From positions 186,001 through 250,000 of the forward strand of contig NZ_JBHSMT010000005.1 of NCBI RefSeq assembly GCF_042654985.1: 64,000 nt of DNA. Reading direction: 5' to 3'. Shown here piece by piece: positions 25,000-35,600 of this stretch (positions are counted from its first letter, which is position 1; every line of letters starts with the position of its first letter). The notes beneath the pieces are model-generated. The model had not been told where the DNA came from. It ran no database searches and saw only the letters and a list, made by a program, of their open reading frames with translations. The position numbers and the translations under genes were made by a program. This DNA comes from Paraherbaspirillum soli (GTDB lineage: Bacteria; Pseudomonadota; Gammaproteobacteria; Burkholderiales; Burkholderiaceae_D).

Positions 25000-26652
25000 A
25001 TGGCAGCAAAGCACGTAGTTTTCGGCGATGAAGCACGCGCCAAGATCGTCAACGGCGTCAACATTCTGGCTAACGCCGTTAAGGTAACTCTGGGTCCTAA
25101 GGGCCGTAACGTGGTTCTGGAGCGCAGCTTCGGCGCCCCAACCGTGACCAAGGACGGCGTTTCGGTTGCGAAAGAAATCGAACTGAAAGACAAGCTGGAA
25201 AACATGGGCGCGCAGCTGGTGAAAGAAGTCGCTTCCAAGACTTCCGACAATGCTGGTGACGGTACCACTACCGCAACCGTGCTGGCACAAGCCATCGTGC
25301 GTGAAGGCTTCAAATACGTAGCAGCCGGCTTCAACCCAGCCGACCTGAAACGCGGCATCGACAAAGCGGTCATCGCCATCGTTGCTGAAATCAAGGAACT
25401 GGCCAAGCCAACCACCACCAGCAAGGAAATCGCCCAAGTCGGTTCGATCTCCGCCAACTCCGACACCGATATCGGTGAAATCATTGCCAAGGCAATGGAC
25501 AAAGTCGGCAAAGAAGGCGTGATCACCGTGGAAGACGGCAAATCGCTGGAAAACGAGCTGGACATCGTCGAAGGCATGCAATTCGACCGCGGCTACCTGT
25601 CGCCTTACTTCATCAACAACCAGGAAAAACAAATCGTTGCCCTGGAAAATCCATTTGTCCTGCTGTTCGACAAAAAGATCTCCAACATCCGCGATCTGCT
25701 GCCGGTACTGGAACAAGTTGCTAAATCCGGTCGCCCACTGCTGATCATCGCTGAAGATGTCGAAGGCGAAGCGCTGGCAACCCTGGTGGTCAACAACATC
25801 CGCGGCATCCTGAAGACTGCTGCTGTCAAGGCGCCTGGCTTCGGCGACCGTCGCAAGGCCATGCTGGAAGACATCGCTATCCTGACCGGCGGTCAAGTGA
25901 TCGCTGAAGAAGTCGGCCTGACACTGGAAAAAGCCACTCTGGCAGAACTGGGCCAAGCCAAGCGCATCGAAATCGGCAAGGAAAACACCATCATCATCGA
26001 CGGTGCCGGCGAAGCCATCACCATCGAAGCACGCGTCAAGCAAATCCGCGCTCAAATCGAAGAAGCCTCTTCCGATTACGACCGTGAAAAACTGCAAGAA
26101 CGCGTTGCCAAGCTGGCTGGCGGTGTTGCACTGATCAAGGTTGGCGCTGCAACCGAAGTCGAAATGAAAGAAAAGAAAGCACGCGTTGAAGATGCATTGC
26201 ACGCTACCCGCGCTGCAGTGGAAGAAGGCATCGTTCCTGGCGGCGGCGTGGCGTTCCTGCGCGCACGCGCTAACGTCAAGAACCTGAAAGGCGACAACGC
26301 CGATCAAGAAGCCGGCATCAAGATCGTGCTGCGTTCGATTGAAGAGCCACTGCGTCAAATCGTCATCAACGCTGGCGACGAAGCTTCGGTCGTGATCAAC
26401 AAGGTCCTGGAAGGCAATGGCAACTACGGTTACAACGCTGCCAACGGCACCTACGGCGACCTGGTTGAAATGGGCGTTCTGGACCCAGCCAAGGTAACCC
26501 GTTCGGCATTGCAAAACGCCGCTTCGGTTGCCGGCTTGATCCTGACTACCGATGCCATGATCGCTGAACTGCCTGAAGACAAGTCGGCTGGCGGCATGCC
26601 AGGCGGCATGGGCGGTATGGGTGGCATGGGCGGTATGGACGGCATGATGTAA
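25000..26652 (+). CDS. groEL: Chaperonin GroEL
   Basis: This 550-residue chaperonin subunit folds proteins in an ATP-driven double ring. It begins MAAKHVVFGDEARAKIV, contains the nucleotide-binding GDGTTTATVLAQ segment and ends with the Gly-Gly-Met tail. AGGAG precedes the ATG. Codon use is strongly biased, as expected for a highly expressed gene. A second groEL copy may exist elsewhere, as is common in this group. Confidence 0.98.
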   Translation: MAAKHVVFGDEARAKIVNGVNILANAVKVTLGPKGRNVVLERSFGAPTVTKDGVSVAKEIELKDKLENMGAQLVKEVASKTSDNAGDGTTTATVLAQAIVREGFKYVAAGFNPADLKRGIDKAVIAIVAEIKELAKPTTTSKEIAQVGSISANSDTDIGEIIAKAMDKVGKEGVITVEDGKSLENELDIVEGMQFDRGYLSPYFINNQEKQIVALENPFVLLFDKKISNIRDLLPVLEQVAKSGRPLLIIAEDVEGEALATLVVNNIRGILKTAAVKAPGFGDRRKAMLEDIAILTGGQVIAEEVGLTLEKATLAELGQAKRIEIGKENTIIIDGAGEAITIEARVKQIRAQIEEASSDYDREKLQERVAKLAGGVALIKVGAATEVEMKEKKARVEDALHATRAAVEEGIVPGGGVAFLRARANVKNLKGDNADQEAGIKIVLRSIEEPLRQIVINAGDEASVVINKVLEGNGNYGYNAANGTYGDLVEMGVLDPAKVTRSALQNAASVAGLILTTDAMIAELPEDKSAGGMPGGMGGMGGMGGMDGMM

Positions 26653-26704
26653 TTTCGACGGGGTCGGATGATTCGGCCCCATCGAAGCGCCTTTATTTCG
26701 CTTC

Positions 26705-26743
26705 AAAAAAAGCCTGCGATGAGCAATCATCGCAGGCTTTTTG
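26705..26743 (+). terminator. Terminator after groEL
   Basis: AAAGCCTGCGATGA pairs with TCATCGCAGGCTTT, followed by TT. The stem is flanked by A and T runs on both sides, so it could work in either direction. Confidence 0.85.
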
Positions 26744-26745
26744 CT

Positions 26746-26866
26746 TATGGCCCTCTAAAAACTACTGCGCCACCCAATCTCGAGGCTGCGATGCTCACCG
26801 TACCTCCGTACGGCTCCGCTTCTCGCCCCGACCTTGGGCCGCTCGCTACATTTTTAGAGGGCCATA
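26746..26866. repeat. Intergenic hairpin repeat, copy B
   Basis: This 121-nt element has perfectly pairing 16-nt ends (TATGGCCCTCTAAAAA with TTTTTAGAGGGCCATA) around the same core as copy A at 11077-11218. The ends of A and B differ in sequence, yet each pairs with its own partner. Confidence 0.8.
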
Positions 26867-26983
26867 TGAGACTCAATGCATCCCCTTATGCCTAAAGGTA
26901 ATATAGCCATGCCTAAATGTTTCTTTTAATCATAAGTAAATGCTTATAAGATCATCGCCTACTTAAAAACATAACGGCGGCGG

Positions 26984-27020
26984 GATTGTTGAGTTCGCAA
27001 CAATCAGCTGCTTTTTTTTT
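26984..27020 (+). terminator. Terminator-like hairpin just before metN
   Basis: GATTGTTG, a 6-nt loop and CAACAATC form an 8-bp stem, followed by AGCTGC and nine T. It ends 10 nt before the metN start at 27031. It could be an attenuator of the metNIQ operon or the last barrier after groESL. The region 26867-26983 before it is AT-rich and would have to hold the metN promoter if this is a true attenuator. Confidence 0.5.
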
Positions 27021-27030
27021 CATGCCGACG

Positions 27031-28080
27031 ATGATAGAAATAAAAGCGCTTACCCAACGTTTCAATGGCGCGCGCGGCCCGGTGGATGCGGTGCGCGACG
27101 TCAACCTGTCGATTCGCAAGGGCGAAATCTTTGGCATCATCGGCCGCAGCGGCGCCGGCAAAAGTACCCTGGTGCGCACCCTCAACCTGCTGAACCGCCC
27201 TACTTCCGGCAACATCATCGTCGACGGCAAAGACATGACCGCGCTGAATGCCGACCAATTGCGTGCGGCGCGGCGCGAGATCGGCATGATCTTCCAGCAT
27301 TTCAATCTGCTGTCGTCGCGCACCGTGTACGACAACATTGCATTGCCGCTGGAACTGGCCGGCATGGACAAGGTCGCGATCAGCAAAAAGGTGACGCCGC
27401 TGCTGGAACTGGTCGGCCTGACTGCATTAAAGGATAGCTATCCGGCGCAAATCAGCGGCGGCCAAAAGCAGCGTGTCGGCATCGCTCGCGCGCTAGCCAA
27501 TGAGCCCAAGGTTTTACTGTCCGACGAAGCCACCTCCGCACTCGACCCCGAAACCACGCGCTCGATACTGGAGCTGCTGCGCAAGATCAACCGCGAGCTG
27601 AGCCTGACCATCGTCCTGATTACGCACCAGATGGAAGTAATCAAGATGATCTGCGACCGCATGGCGGTGATGGAAGCCGGCGCAGTAGTTGAGCATGGCG
27701 CAGTGCTGGAATTGTTCCGCTCCCCAAAACACGCGGTGACGCGAGCCCTGATCGGCGACGTGATTGCGCAGGAATTGCCGCCCGGCGTGTTGCAACGCTT
27801 GCGCGCGCGGCTGGCCAGCAGCGACGCCGGCGCCGGCTCCGATCACTTGTTCCGTTTTGCGTTTACCGGCGCCGGCGTCGATCAGCCGCTGCTGTCGGCC
27901 GCGGTCCGCAAATTCGACCTGGACTTCAATATCCTGCATGGCCAGATCGATGAAATCCAGGGTCAGGCATTTGGCTCGCTGGCGATCCTGGCCAACGGCA
28001 GCAGCGCCAACATCAGCGCTGCGATGGCCTATCTCAGCGCCCAGGGCGTCACCGTCGAGGAGTTAAATCATGTCATCTGA
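27031..28080 (+). CDS. metN: Methionine ABC transporter, ATP-binding subunit
   Basis: This 349-residue ATPase powers methionine import. The start ATG at 27031 (MIEIKALTQRFNG) matches the family; an ATG at 27022 is also possible, and neither has a clear ribosome site. Walker A is GRSGAGKSTLVRTL, the ABC signature is ISGGQKQRVGIARAL and Walker B is VLLSDEATSALDPET. The C-terminal domain (about residues 270-345) is the NIL domain that binds methionine and inhibits the transporter. It overlaps metI by 11 nt. T-rich DNA from the hairpin at 26984 lies directly before the start. Confidence 0.95.
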   Translation: MIEIKALTQRFNGARGPVDAVRDVNLSIRKGEIFGIIGRSGAGKSTLVRTLNLLNRPTSGNIIVDGKDMTALNADQLRAARREIGMIFQHFNLLSSRTVYDNIALPLELAGMDKVAISKKVTPLLELVGLTALKDSYPAQISGGQKQRVGIARALANEPKVLLSDEATSALDPETTRSILELLRKINRELSLTIVLITHQMEVIKMICDRMAVMEAGAVVEHGAVLELFRSPKHAVTRALIGDVIAQELPPGVLQRLRARLASSDAGAGSDHLFRFAFTGAGVDQPLLSAAVRKFDLDFNILHGQIDEIQGQAFGSLAILANGSSANISAAMAYLSAQGVTVEELNHVI

Positions 28081-28723
28081 AATGCTCGATCTATTCCTGT
28101 CGTCATTCGGCGAAACGCTGATGATGGTCGGCATCTCCGGCATCCTCGGCGCGCTGCTCGGCGTACCGCTGGGGATTGCCCTGCATCTGACCGGCCGCGA
28201 CGGCATCTTGCCGCATCCGATTTTCAATCGCGTGGCGGGGCTGATCGTCAATGCGGTGCGATCGACCCCATTCATCATCCTGCTGGTTGCGGTGATTCCA
28301 TTCACCCGCTTCTTTGTCGGCACCTCGATCGGCACGGCGGCCGCCATCGTGCCGCTGACGATTGCATCGGCGCCGTTCATCGCCCGCCTGGTGGAAACCG
28401 CGCTGCGCGAAGTCGAGCACGGCTTGATTGAAGCGGCACAGGCAATGGGCGCCACCACCTGGCAAATCGTCTACAAAGTGCTGGTGCCTGAGGCATTTGC
28501 CGGCATCGTTGCCGGCTTGACGATCACCTTCGTCAGTCTGGTCGGTTACTCCGCGATGGCAGGCGCGATTGGCGGCGGCGGTCTGGGAGACCTCGGGATC
28601 CGCTACGGTTATCAGCGCTTTTTGCCGGAGGTGATGCTGATCGTGGTGTTGATCCTGATCGTCTTCGTGCAATTGGTACAGACGCTGGGCGACGTGTTGG
28701 TGCGTCGCCTCAGCCACCGATAA
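28070..28723 (+). CDS. metI: Methionine ABC transporter, permease
   Basis: This 217-residue inner-membrane subunit has about five membrane segments. The family marks are FGETLMMVGISGILGALLGVPLG near the start, the coupling EAAQAMGATTWQIVYKVLVPEA loop that contacts MetN, and the GGGGLGDLGIRYGYQRF segment. It overlaps metN and is followed by metQ after 39 bp. Confidence 0.95.
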   Translation: MSSEMLDLFLSSFGETLMMVGISGILGALLGVPLGIALHLTGRDGILPHPIFNRVAGLIVNAVRSTPFIILLVAVIPFTRFFVGTSIGTAAAIVPLTIASAPFIARLVETALREVEHGLIEAAQAMGATTWQIVYKVLVPEAFAGIVAGLTITFVSLVGYSAMAGAIGGGGLGDLGIRYGYQRFLPEVMLIVVLILIVFVQLVQTLGDVLVRRLSHR

Positions 28724-28762
28724 TTATGTCAACAGGCCCTAGCAATTTTTAAAAGGAAAAAT

Positions 28763-29563
28763 ATGCATCGTCGTCAATTAATCCAATTCTTTGCAGGACT
28801 TGGCATCGCCGCCGGTCTGGCTTCAAGTGCCGCGTTTGCGCAAGACAAACCGATCAAGATCGGCGCCACCGGCGGCCCGCACACGCAAATTCTGGAAGTC
28901 GTCAAAAAGATCGCGGCCAAGGATGGCCTGAACATCCAGATCGTCGAGTTCAGCGATTACGTGCAGCCGAATGCAGCGTTGGCGGCTGGCGATCTGGACG
29001 CCAACAGCTATCAGCATCTACCCTACCTGGAAGCGCAAATCAAGGATCGCGGCTACAAGTTCGCGAATGCCGGCTATACCATCACGTTCCCGATGGGCGT
29101 TTATTCCAAAAAAGTGAAAGCGCTGAAAGACCTGAAAGCCGGCGCCCGCATCGGCATCCCCAACGACCCCACCAACGGCGGTCGCGCTTTGCTGCTGTTG
29201 CAGGCGCAGGGTTTGTTGAAACTGAAAGCGGATGCCGGCCTGCAAGCGACCCCGCTGGATATCGCCGACAATCCAAAAAAACTGAAGATTGTGGAAATCG
29301 ACGCCGCGCAATTGCCGCGCTCGCTGGATGACCTAGACGCCGCCGCCATCAATGGCAATTACGCGGAATCGGCCGGCCTCGACCCGACCAAGGACGGCAT
29401 TGCAATCGAAGCCGCACGCGGACCGTATGCCAACGTGATCGCAGTCCGCTCCGCCGACAAGGACAAGCCCTGGGTCGCCAAACTGCTCAAGGCCTACCGC
29501 AGCCCCGAAGTCAAACAGTACATCGTCAGCCAGTTTAAAAGCGCTGTGATTCCAGCCTGGTAA
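28763..29563 (+). CDS. metQ: Methionine-binding protein of ABC transporter
   Basis: This 266-residue periplasmic binding protein feeds MetNI. AAAGGA precedes the ATG. The signal peptide ends AFA-QD near residue 27 and lacks a lipobox cysteine, so this MetQ appears soluble rather than a lipoprotein like the E. coli one. NlpA-family motifs include IKIGATGGPHTQILE, EFSDYVQPNAALAAGDLDAN and GVYSKKVKALKDLK. The metN-metI-metQ order is standard. Confidence 0.94.
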   Translation: MHRRQLIQFFAGLGIAAGLASSAAFAQDKPIKIGATGGPHTQILEVVKKIAAKDGLNIQIVEFSDYVQPNAALAAGDLDANSYQHLPYLEAQIKDRGYKFANAGYTITFPMGVYSKKVKALKDLKAGARIGIPNDPTNGGRALLLLQAQGLLKLKADAGLQATPLDIADNPKKLKIVEIDAAQLPRSLDDLDAAAINGNYAESAGLDPTKDGIAIEAARGPYANVIAVRSADKDKPWVAKLLKAYRSPEVKQYIVSQFKSAVIPAW

Positions 29564-29583
29564 GCAAGGCCCCCTCGATAAAA

Positions 29584-29618
29584 AACCCGCGAAGCCGAAA
29601 GGCATCGCGGGTTTTTTT
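29584..29618. terminator. Bidirectional terminator, metQ and adhesin
   Basis: AACCCGCGA and TCGCGGGTT form the stem, with an inner GCC/GGC pair and a GAAA tetraloop. A-runs on the left and T-runs on the right serve metQ on the plus strand and the convergent adhesin gene on the minus strand. A second weaker hairpin follows at 29630-29649. Confidence 0.8.
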
Positions 29619-29672
29619 CTTGCCGGATGGCGGGGAGTACCACTCCCGCTTCCCTATCCGATCACCAGGGCA

Positions 29673-32600
29673 TTACTTCCACTTGAAACCGTAACCTAGC
29701 TGGAAGGCCGAGTTTCTACCCGTGGTGCTGACGCCGGCGCCCCAGGAACTGTTGCCGCTGTCGCTGACCGACTTGAATTGCAGGGCCAGCGCACCGTAGC
29801 TCTGATAGGAACCGACGCCAACGCCAACCCCTTTTTCACCGCGCTCCAGGGTCGGCATCACCGCTCCCGACATCGCCATGCCCATCGCCACGCCAGAGTA
29901 GGCGATCCGCGCAACATTACCCACTTGGCTGGAAACTTCGCGCAGTTGTGCCAGATTCACGGCGTCGGTCGCATTGACGCCGGCGGCGACATTGGTAATG
30001 CGGCGTTCATTTCCGGCCGAGCCGACCGACACCGTATTGGCTTGATCGGCGACCGAATACGCCCCCAACGCCACCGAGCGGCTGGCAGTGGCCTGCGCCC
30101 CCGCGCCCATCGCCACCGCATCGCTGCCCGAGGCCAGCGCATTGTTGCCGATCGCTACAGTCGGATCGCCGGTAGCGCGGGCGTTATAACCGATCGCGAC
30201 CGAGCCGGCCTGCGACGCCAGCGCACGGAAACCTACCGCCGTGGTATTGGTGTCGGTCGCTTGCGCGTTGGAGCCAAGCGCGGTTGCGCCATCCCTGGTC
30301 GCCTGCGCGCACAAGCCGGAACCGGTGGCATCGATGCCATTGACGTTGCTGCAGGTGGCCGCAACGACGTCGTTCACCTTGGTGCCGATCGCCCCCCGGG
30401 TTTGCATCGTGCCGTTTCTATTGGCGCCGCCGCTAGTGGTGCCGCCCAGCGCTCCACCGTTGGCGGCAGCGTTCTTGGCCGCATCGGTCAACGATGTCAG
30501 AGCGGTCGACAGAGAATTGGTGCCATTGGTGTTGGTGATCAGCCCGTTCGCCAGCGATGCCAGGCCGTTCAGACCAGTGGACAACGAAGCCAAACCGGTC
30601 GACAGCGAGGTAATCCCGGTCGAGGTTGAGGTCGACAATGAGCTCACATTGCTGTTGGTCGTGTTCAAGCCGGTCGACAGCGAACCGATACCGGAGCCGG
30701 TCGTGCTCAGCGTCGTCGACAAGGAATCGATTCTGCTGCTACTGCTGCTAAGACCGCTGGACACCGCGGTGGACAGCGAGGACACGTTGCTGTTGGTGCT
30801 GCTCAAGCCGGTCGACAACGAGCCGATACCGCTCGCGCTGGCAGTCGACAATGACGTCAACTGACTGACGTTGACCGCATCGGTACTGGCCGTACCCGCC
30901 GCCACATTGATGATCTGGCGCTCGCCACCGGCGCTACCCACCGACACCACGTTGATGCGCGTGCCGTTGCTCGAATTGGCGCCAAGCGCAACGGAATTGC
31001 TGCCCGTCGTCACCACCGCATCATCCGAACCATTCTGCTTGCCATCGGCCTTGAAGTAGCGCGTTACACCGCTGTTTTGAATACTCGACAGGCTGCTCGA
31101 TAGCGATCCAACGTTGCTGTTGGTCGTGCTCAAGCCAGTGGACAGCGAACCGATACCGGTTGAGGCTGAAGTCGACAGCGATGTTACGTTGCTGTTGGTC
31201 GTGTTCAGACCAGTCGATAGCGAAGTCACATTGCTATCGGTGGTACTCAAGCCGGTCGACAACGAAGTCACGTTACTGTTAGTCGTGCTCAAGCCGGACG
31301 ACAGCGAAGTCACATTGCTATTGGTGCTGCTCAGGCCAGTCGACAACGAGCCAACGCTGCTATTCGTTGTACTCAATCCTGTCGACAGCGAGCCCACGTT
31401 GCTATTTGTCGTGCTCAAGCCAGTAGACAGCGAACCGATACCGGTTGAGGCCGAACTCGACAGCGATGTCACGTTGCTGTTGGTGGCACTCAGGCCGGTC
31501 GACAACGAGCTCACATTGCTGTTCGTTGTGCTCAAACCGGTAGACAGTGAACCGATGCCAGTTGAGGCGGAGGTCGACAGCGATGTCACGTTGCTGTTGG
31601 TGGCGCTCAGGCCGGTCGACAACGAGCTCACATTGCTGTTCGTTGTACTCAAGCCGGTGGACAGCGAACCGATGCCGGTTGAGGCTGAAGTCGACAGCGA
31701 TGTTACGTTGCTGTTGGTCGCGCTCAAGCCAGTCGACAACGAGCTCACGTTGCTGTTCGTTGTACTCAAGCCGGTGGACAGCGAACCGATACCTGTCGAT
31801 GCCGAAGTCGACAACGACGTTACGTTGCTGTTGGTGGCACTTAGGCCAGTCGACAATGAACCCACGCTGCTGTTCGTTGTACTCAATCCGGTAGACAGTG
31901 AACCGATGCCGGTTGAGGCCGAAGTCGACAGCGACGTTACGTTGCTGCTGGTCGCGCTCAGGCCAGTCGACAGCGAACCCACATTGCTGTTCGTCGTGCT
32001 CAACCCGGTAGACAGCGAACCGATACCGGTTGAGGCCGAAGTCGACAACGACGTCACGTTGCTGTTGGTGGCGCTCAGGCCGGTCGACAACGAGCCCACG
32101 TTGCTATTCGTCGCACTCAACCCGGTAGACAGCGAACCGATACCCGTTGATGCCGAAGTAGACAGCGACGTCACGTTGCTGTTGGTCGTGTTCAGGCCAG
32201 TCGATAGCGAAGCCACATTGCTATCGGTGGTACTCAAGCCGGTCGACAACGAAGTCACATTGCTGTTGGTGGTGCTCAAGCCGGATGACAGCGAAGTCAC
32301 ATTGCTATTGGTGCTACTCAGGCCAGTCGACAACGAGCCAACGCTGCTATTCGTTGTACTCAATCCTGTAGACAACGAACCGATGCCGGTTGAGGCCGAA
32401 GTCGACAGCGATGTTACGTTGCTGTTGGTCGTGTTCAGGCCAGTCGACAGCGAAGCCACATTGCTGTTAGTTGTACTCAAACCCGTAGACAACGAACCGA
32501 TACCGGTTGAGGCAGAAGTCGACAGTGATGTCACGTTGCTGTTGGTCGCGCTCAAGCCGGTCGACAATGAACCCACGCTGCTATTCGTCGTGCTCAACCC

Positions 32601-35600
32601 GGTAGACAGCGAACCGATGCCGGTTGAGGCCGAAGTCGACAGCGATGTTACGTTGCTGTTGGTCGCGCTCAGGCCGGTCGACAACGAGTCCACGTTGCTA
32701 TTCGTTGTGCTCAATCCTGTAGACAACGAGCTCACATTGCTGTTAGTGGCGCTAAGGCTAGTTGAAGTTGAACTCGACAGCGACGTTACATTGCTGTTGG
32801 TCGCGCTCAAACCGGTCGACAACGAACCCACGTTGCTATTCGTCGTGCTCAATCCGGTAGACAGCGAACTCACGTTGCTGTTGGTCGTGCTCAGGCCGGT
32901 CGACACCGAAGCTATATTGCTATTGGCGGTGCTCAGGCCCGTCGATGTCGAACTCGACAGCGAAGTCACATTGCTGTTGGCTGTGCTCAAACCGGTCGAC
33001 AATGAACCCACGCTACTATTCGTTGTGCTCAAACCCGTAGACAACGAACTCACATTGCTATTGGTCGTGCTCAGGCCGGATGACACCGAAGCTATATTGC
33101 TATTGGTGGTGCTCAGACCAGTCGAAGTTGAACTCGACAGTGAGGTCACATTGCTGTTGGTCGCGCTCAATCCAGTCGACAACGAGCCCACGTTGCTATT
33201 CGTTGTGCTCAATCCGGTAGACAGCGAACCGATGCCGGTTGATGCCGAGCTCGACAACGATGTTACGTTGCTGTTGGTCGCGCTCAAGCCGGTCGACAAC
33301 GAGCCGATGCTGCTATTCGTCGTGCTCAACCCGGTAGACAGCGAACCGATACCTGTCGATGCCGAAGTCGACAGCGACGTTACGTTGCTGTTGGTCGTGC
33401 TCAGGCCAGTCGACAACGAGCCCACGTTGCTATTCGTTGTGCTCAAGCCGCTAGACAGCGAACCGATACCGGTCGATGCCGAAGTCGACAGCGATGTTAC
33501 GTTGCTGTTGGTGGCGCTCAAGCCCGTCGACAGTGAACTCACGCTGCTATTCGTTGTGCTCAAGCCAGTAGACAACGAACCGATACCGGTTGATGCCGAA
33601 GTCGACAGCGACGTTACGTTGCTGTTGGTCGCGCTCAGGCCGGTAGACAACGAACCCACGTTGCTGTTCGTTGTACTCAATCCGGTAGACAGTGAACCGA
33701 TACCTGTCGATGCCGAAGTCGACAGCGACGTCACGTTGCTGTTGGTCGTGTTCAGGCCAGTCGACAGCGAAGCCACATTGCTATCGGTAGTACTTAAGCC
33801 AGTCGACAACGAAGTCACATTGCTGTTAGTTGTACTCAAACCCGTAGACAACGAACCGATACCCGTTGATGCCGAAGTTGACAACGACGTTACGTTGCTA
33901 TTGGTCGTGTTCAGGCCAGTCGATAGCGAAGCCACATTGCTATCGGTGGTACTCAAGCCGGTCGACAACGAAGTCACGTTACTGTTGGTCGTGCTCAAGC
34001 CCGATGACAGCGAGGTCACATTGCTATTGGTGTTGCTCAGGCCAGTCGACAACGAGCCCACATTGCTGTTCGTCGTGCTCAACCCGGTGGACAGCGAACC
34101 GATACCGGTTGAGGCCGAAGTCGACAGCGACGTTACGTTGCTGTTGGTCGCGCTCAGGCCGGTCGACAGCGAGCTCACATTGCTGTTCGTTGTGCTCAAA
34201 CCGGTAGACAACGAACCGATACCGGTTGAGGCCGAAGTCGACAGCGACGTTACGTTGCTGTTGGTGGCGGTCAGGCCGGTCGACAACGAGCTCACATTGC
34301 TGTTCGTTGCGCTCAAACCGGTAGACAGTGAACCGATACCTGTTGATGCCGAAGTCGACAGTGAAGTTACGTTGCTGTTGGTCGTGTTCAGGCCAGTCGA
34401 TAGCGAGGCCACATTGCTATCGGTGGTACTCAAGCCGGTCGACAGCGACGTCACGTTGCTGTTGGTCGTGCTCAGGCCAGTCGACAGCGAACCCACGTTG
34501 CTATTCGTTGCACTCAATCCTGTAGACAACGAACCGATGCCCGTTGAGGCGGAGGTCGACAGCGACGTTACGTTGCTGTTCGTCGTATTCAATCCGGTAG
34601 ACAGCGAACCGATGCCGGTTGAGGCCGAAGTCGACAGCGACGTCACATTGCTATTGGTCGCGCTCAAGCCAGTCGACAACGAGCCAACGCTGCTATTCGT
34701 TGTACTCAATCCTGTAGACAACGAACCGATGCCGGTTGAGGCCGAGCTCGACAACGATGTTACGTTGTTGTTGGTCGTGTTCAGGCCAGTCGACAGCGAA
34801 GCCACATTGCTATCGGTCGTACTTAAGCCGGTCGACAACGAAGTCACATTGCTGTTAGTTGTACTCAAACCCGTAGACAACGAACCAATACCGGTTGAAG
34901 CCGAAGTCGACAGCGACGTTACGTTGCTGTTGGTCGCGCTCAACCCGGTGGACAGCGAACCGATGCCGGTTGAGGCTGAAGTCGACAGCGATGTTACGTT
35001 GCTGTTGGTCGCGCTCAGGCCGGTCGACAATGAACCCACGCTGCTGTTCGTTGTACTCAATCCGGTAGACAGAGAACCGATACCGGTTGAGGCCGAAGTC
35101 GACAGCGAGCCCACATTGCTGTTCGTCGTGCTCAACCCGGTGGACAGCGAACCGATGCCGGTCGATGCCGAAGTCGACAGTGACGTTACATTGCTGTTGG
35201 CGGCGCTCAAGCCGGTCGACAATGAACCCACGCTGCTGTTCGTTGTACTCAATCCGGTAGACAGTGAACCGATGCCGGTTGAGGTTGAAGTCGACAGCGA
35301 TGTTACGTTGCTGTTGGTCGCGCTCAGGCCGGTAGACAACGAGCCCACGCTGCTATTCGCTGTGCTTAAACCGGTAGATAGCGAACCGATGCCGGTTGAT
35401 GTCGAAGTCGACAGTGAAGTTACGTTGCTGTTGGTCGTGTTCAGGCCAGTCGATAGCGAGGCCACATTGCTATCGGTGGTACTCAAGCCGGTCGACAACG
35501 AAGTCACATTACTGTTGGTCGTACTCAAGCCGGATGACAGCGAAGTCACATTGCTATTGGTGCTGCTCAGGCCAGTCGACAACGAGCCAACGCTGCTATT

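Noticed and set aside
24985..26730. 581-codon frame antisense to groEL
   Set aside because: It is a shadow of the biased groEL codons; the groEL protein is unambiguous.
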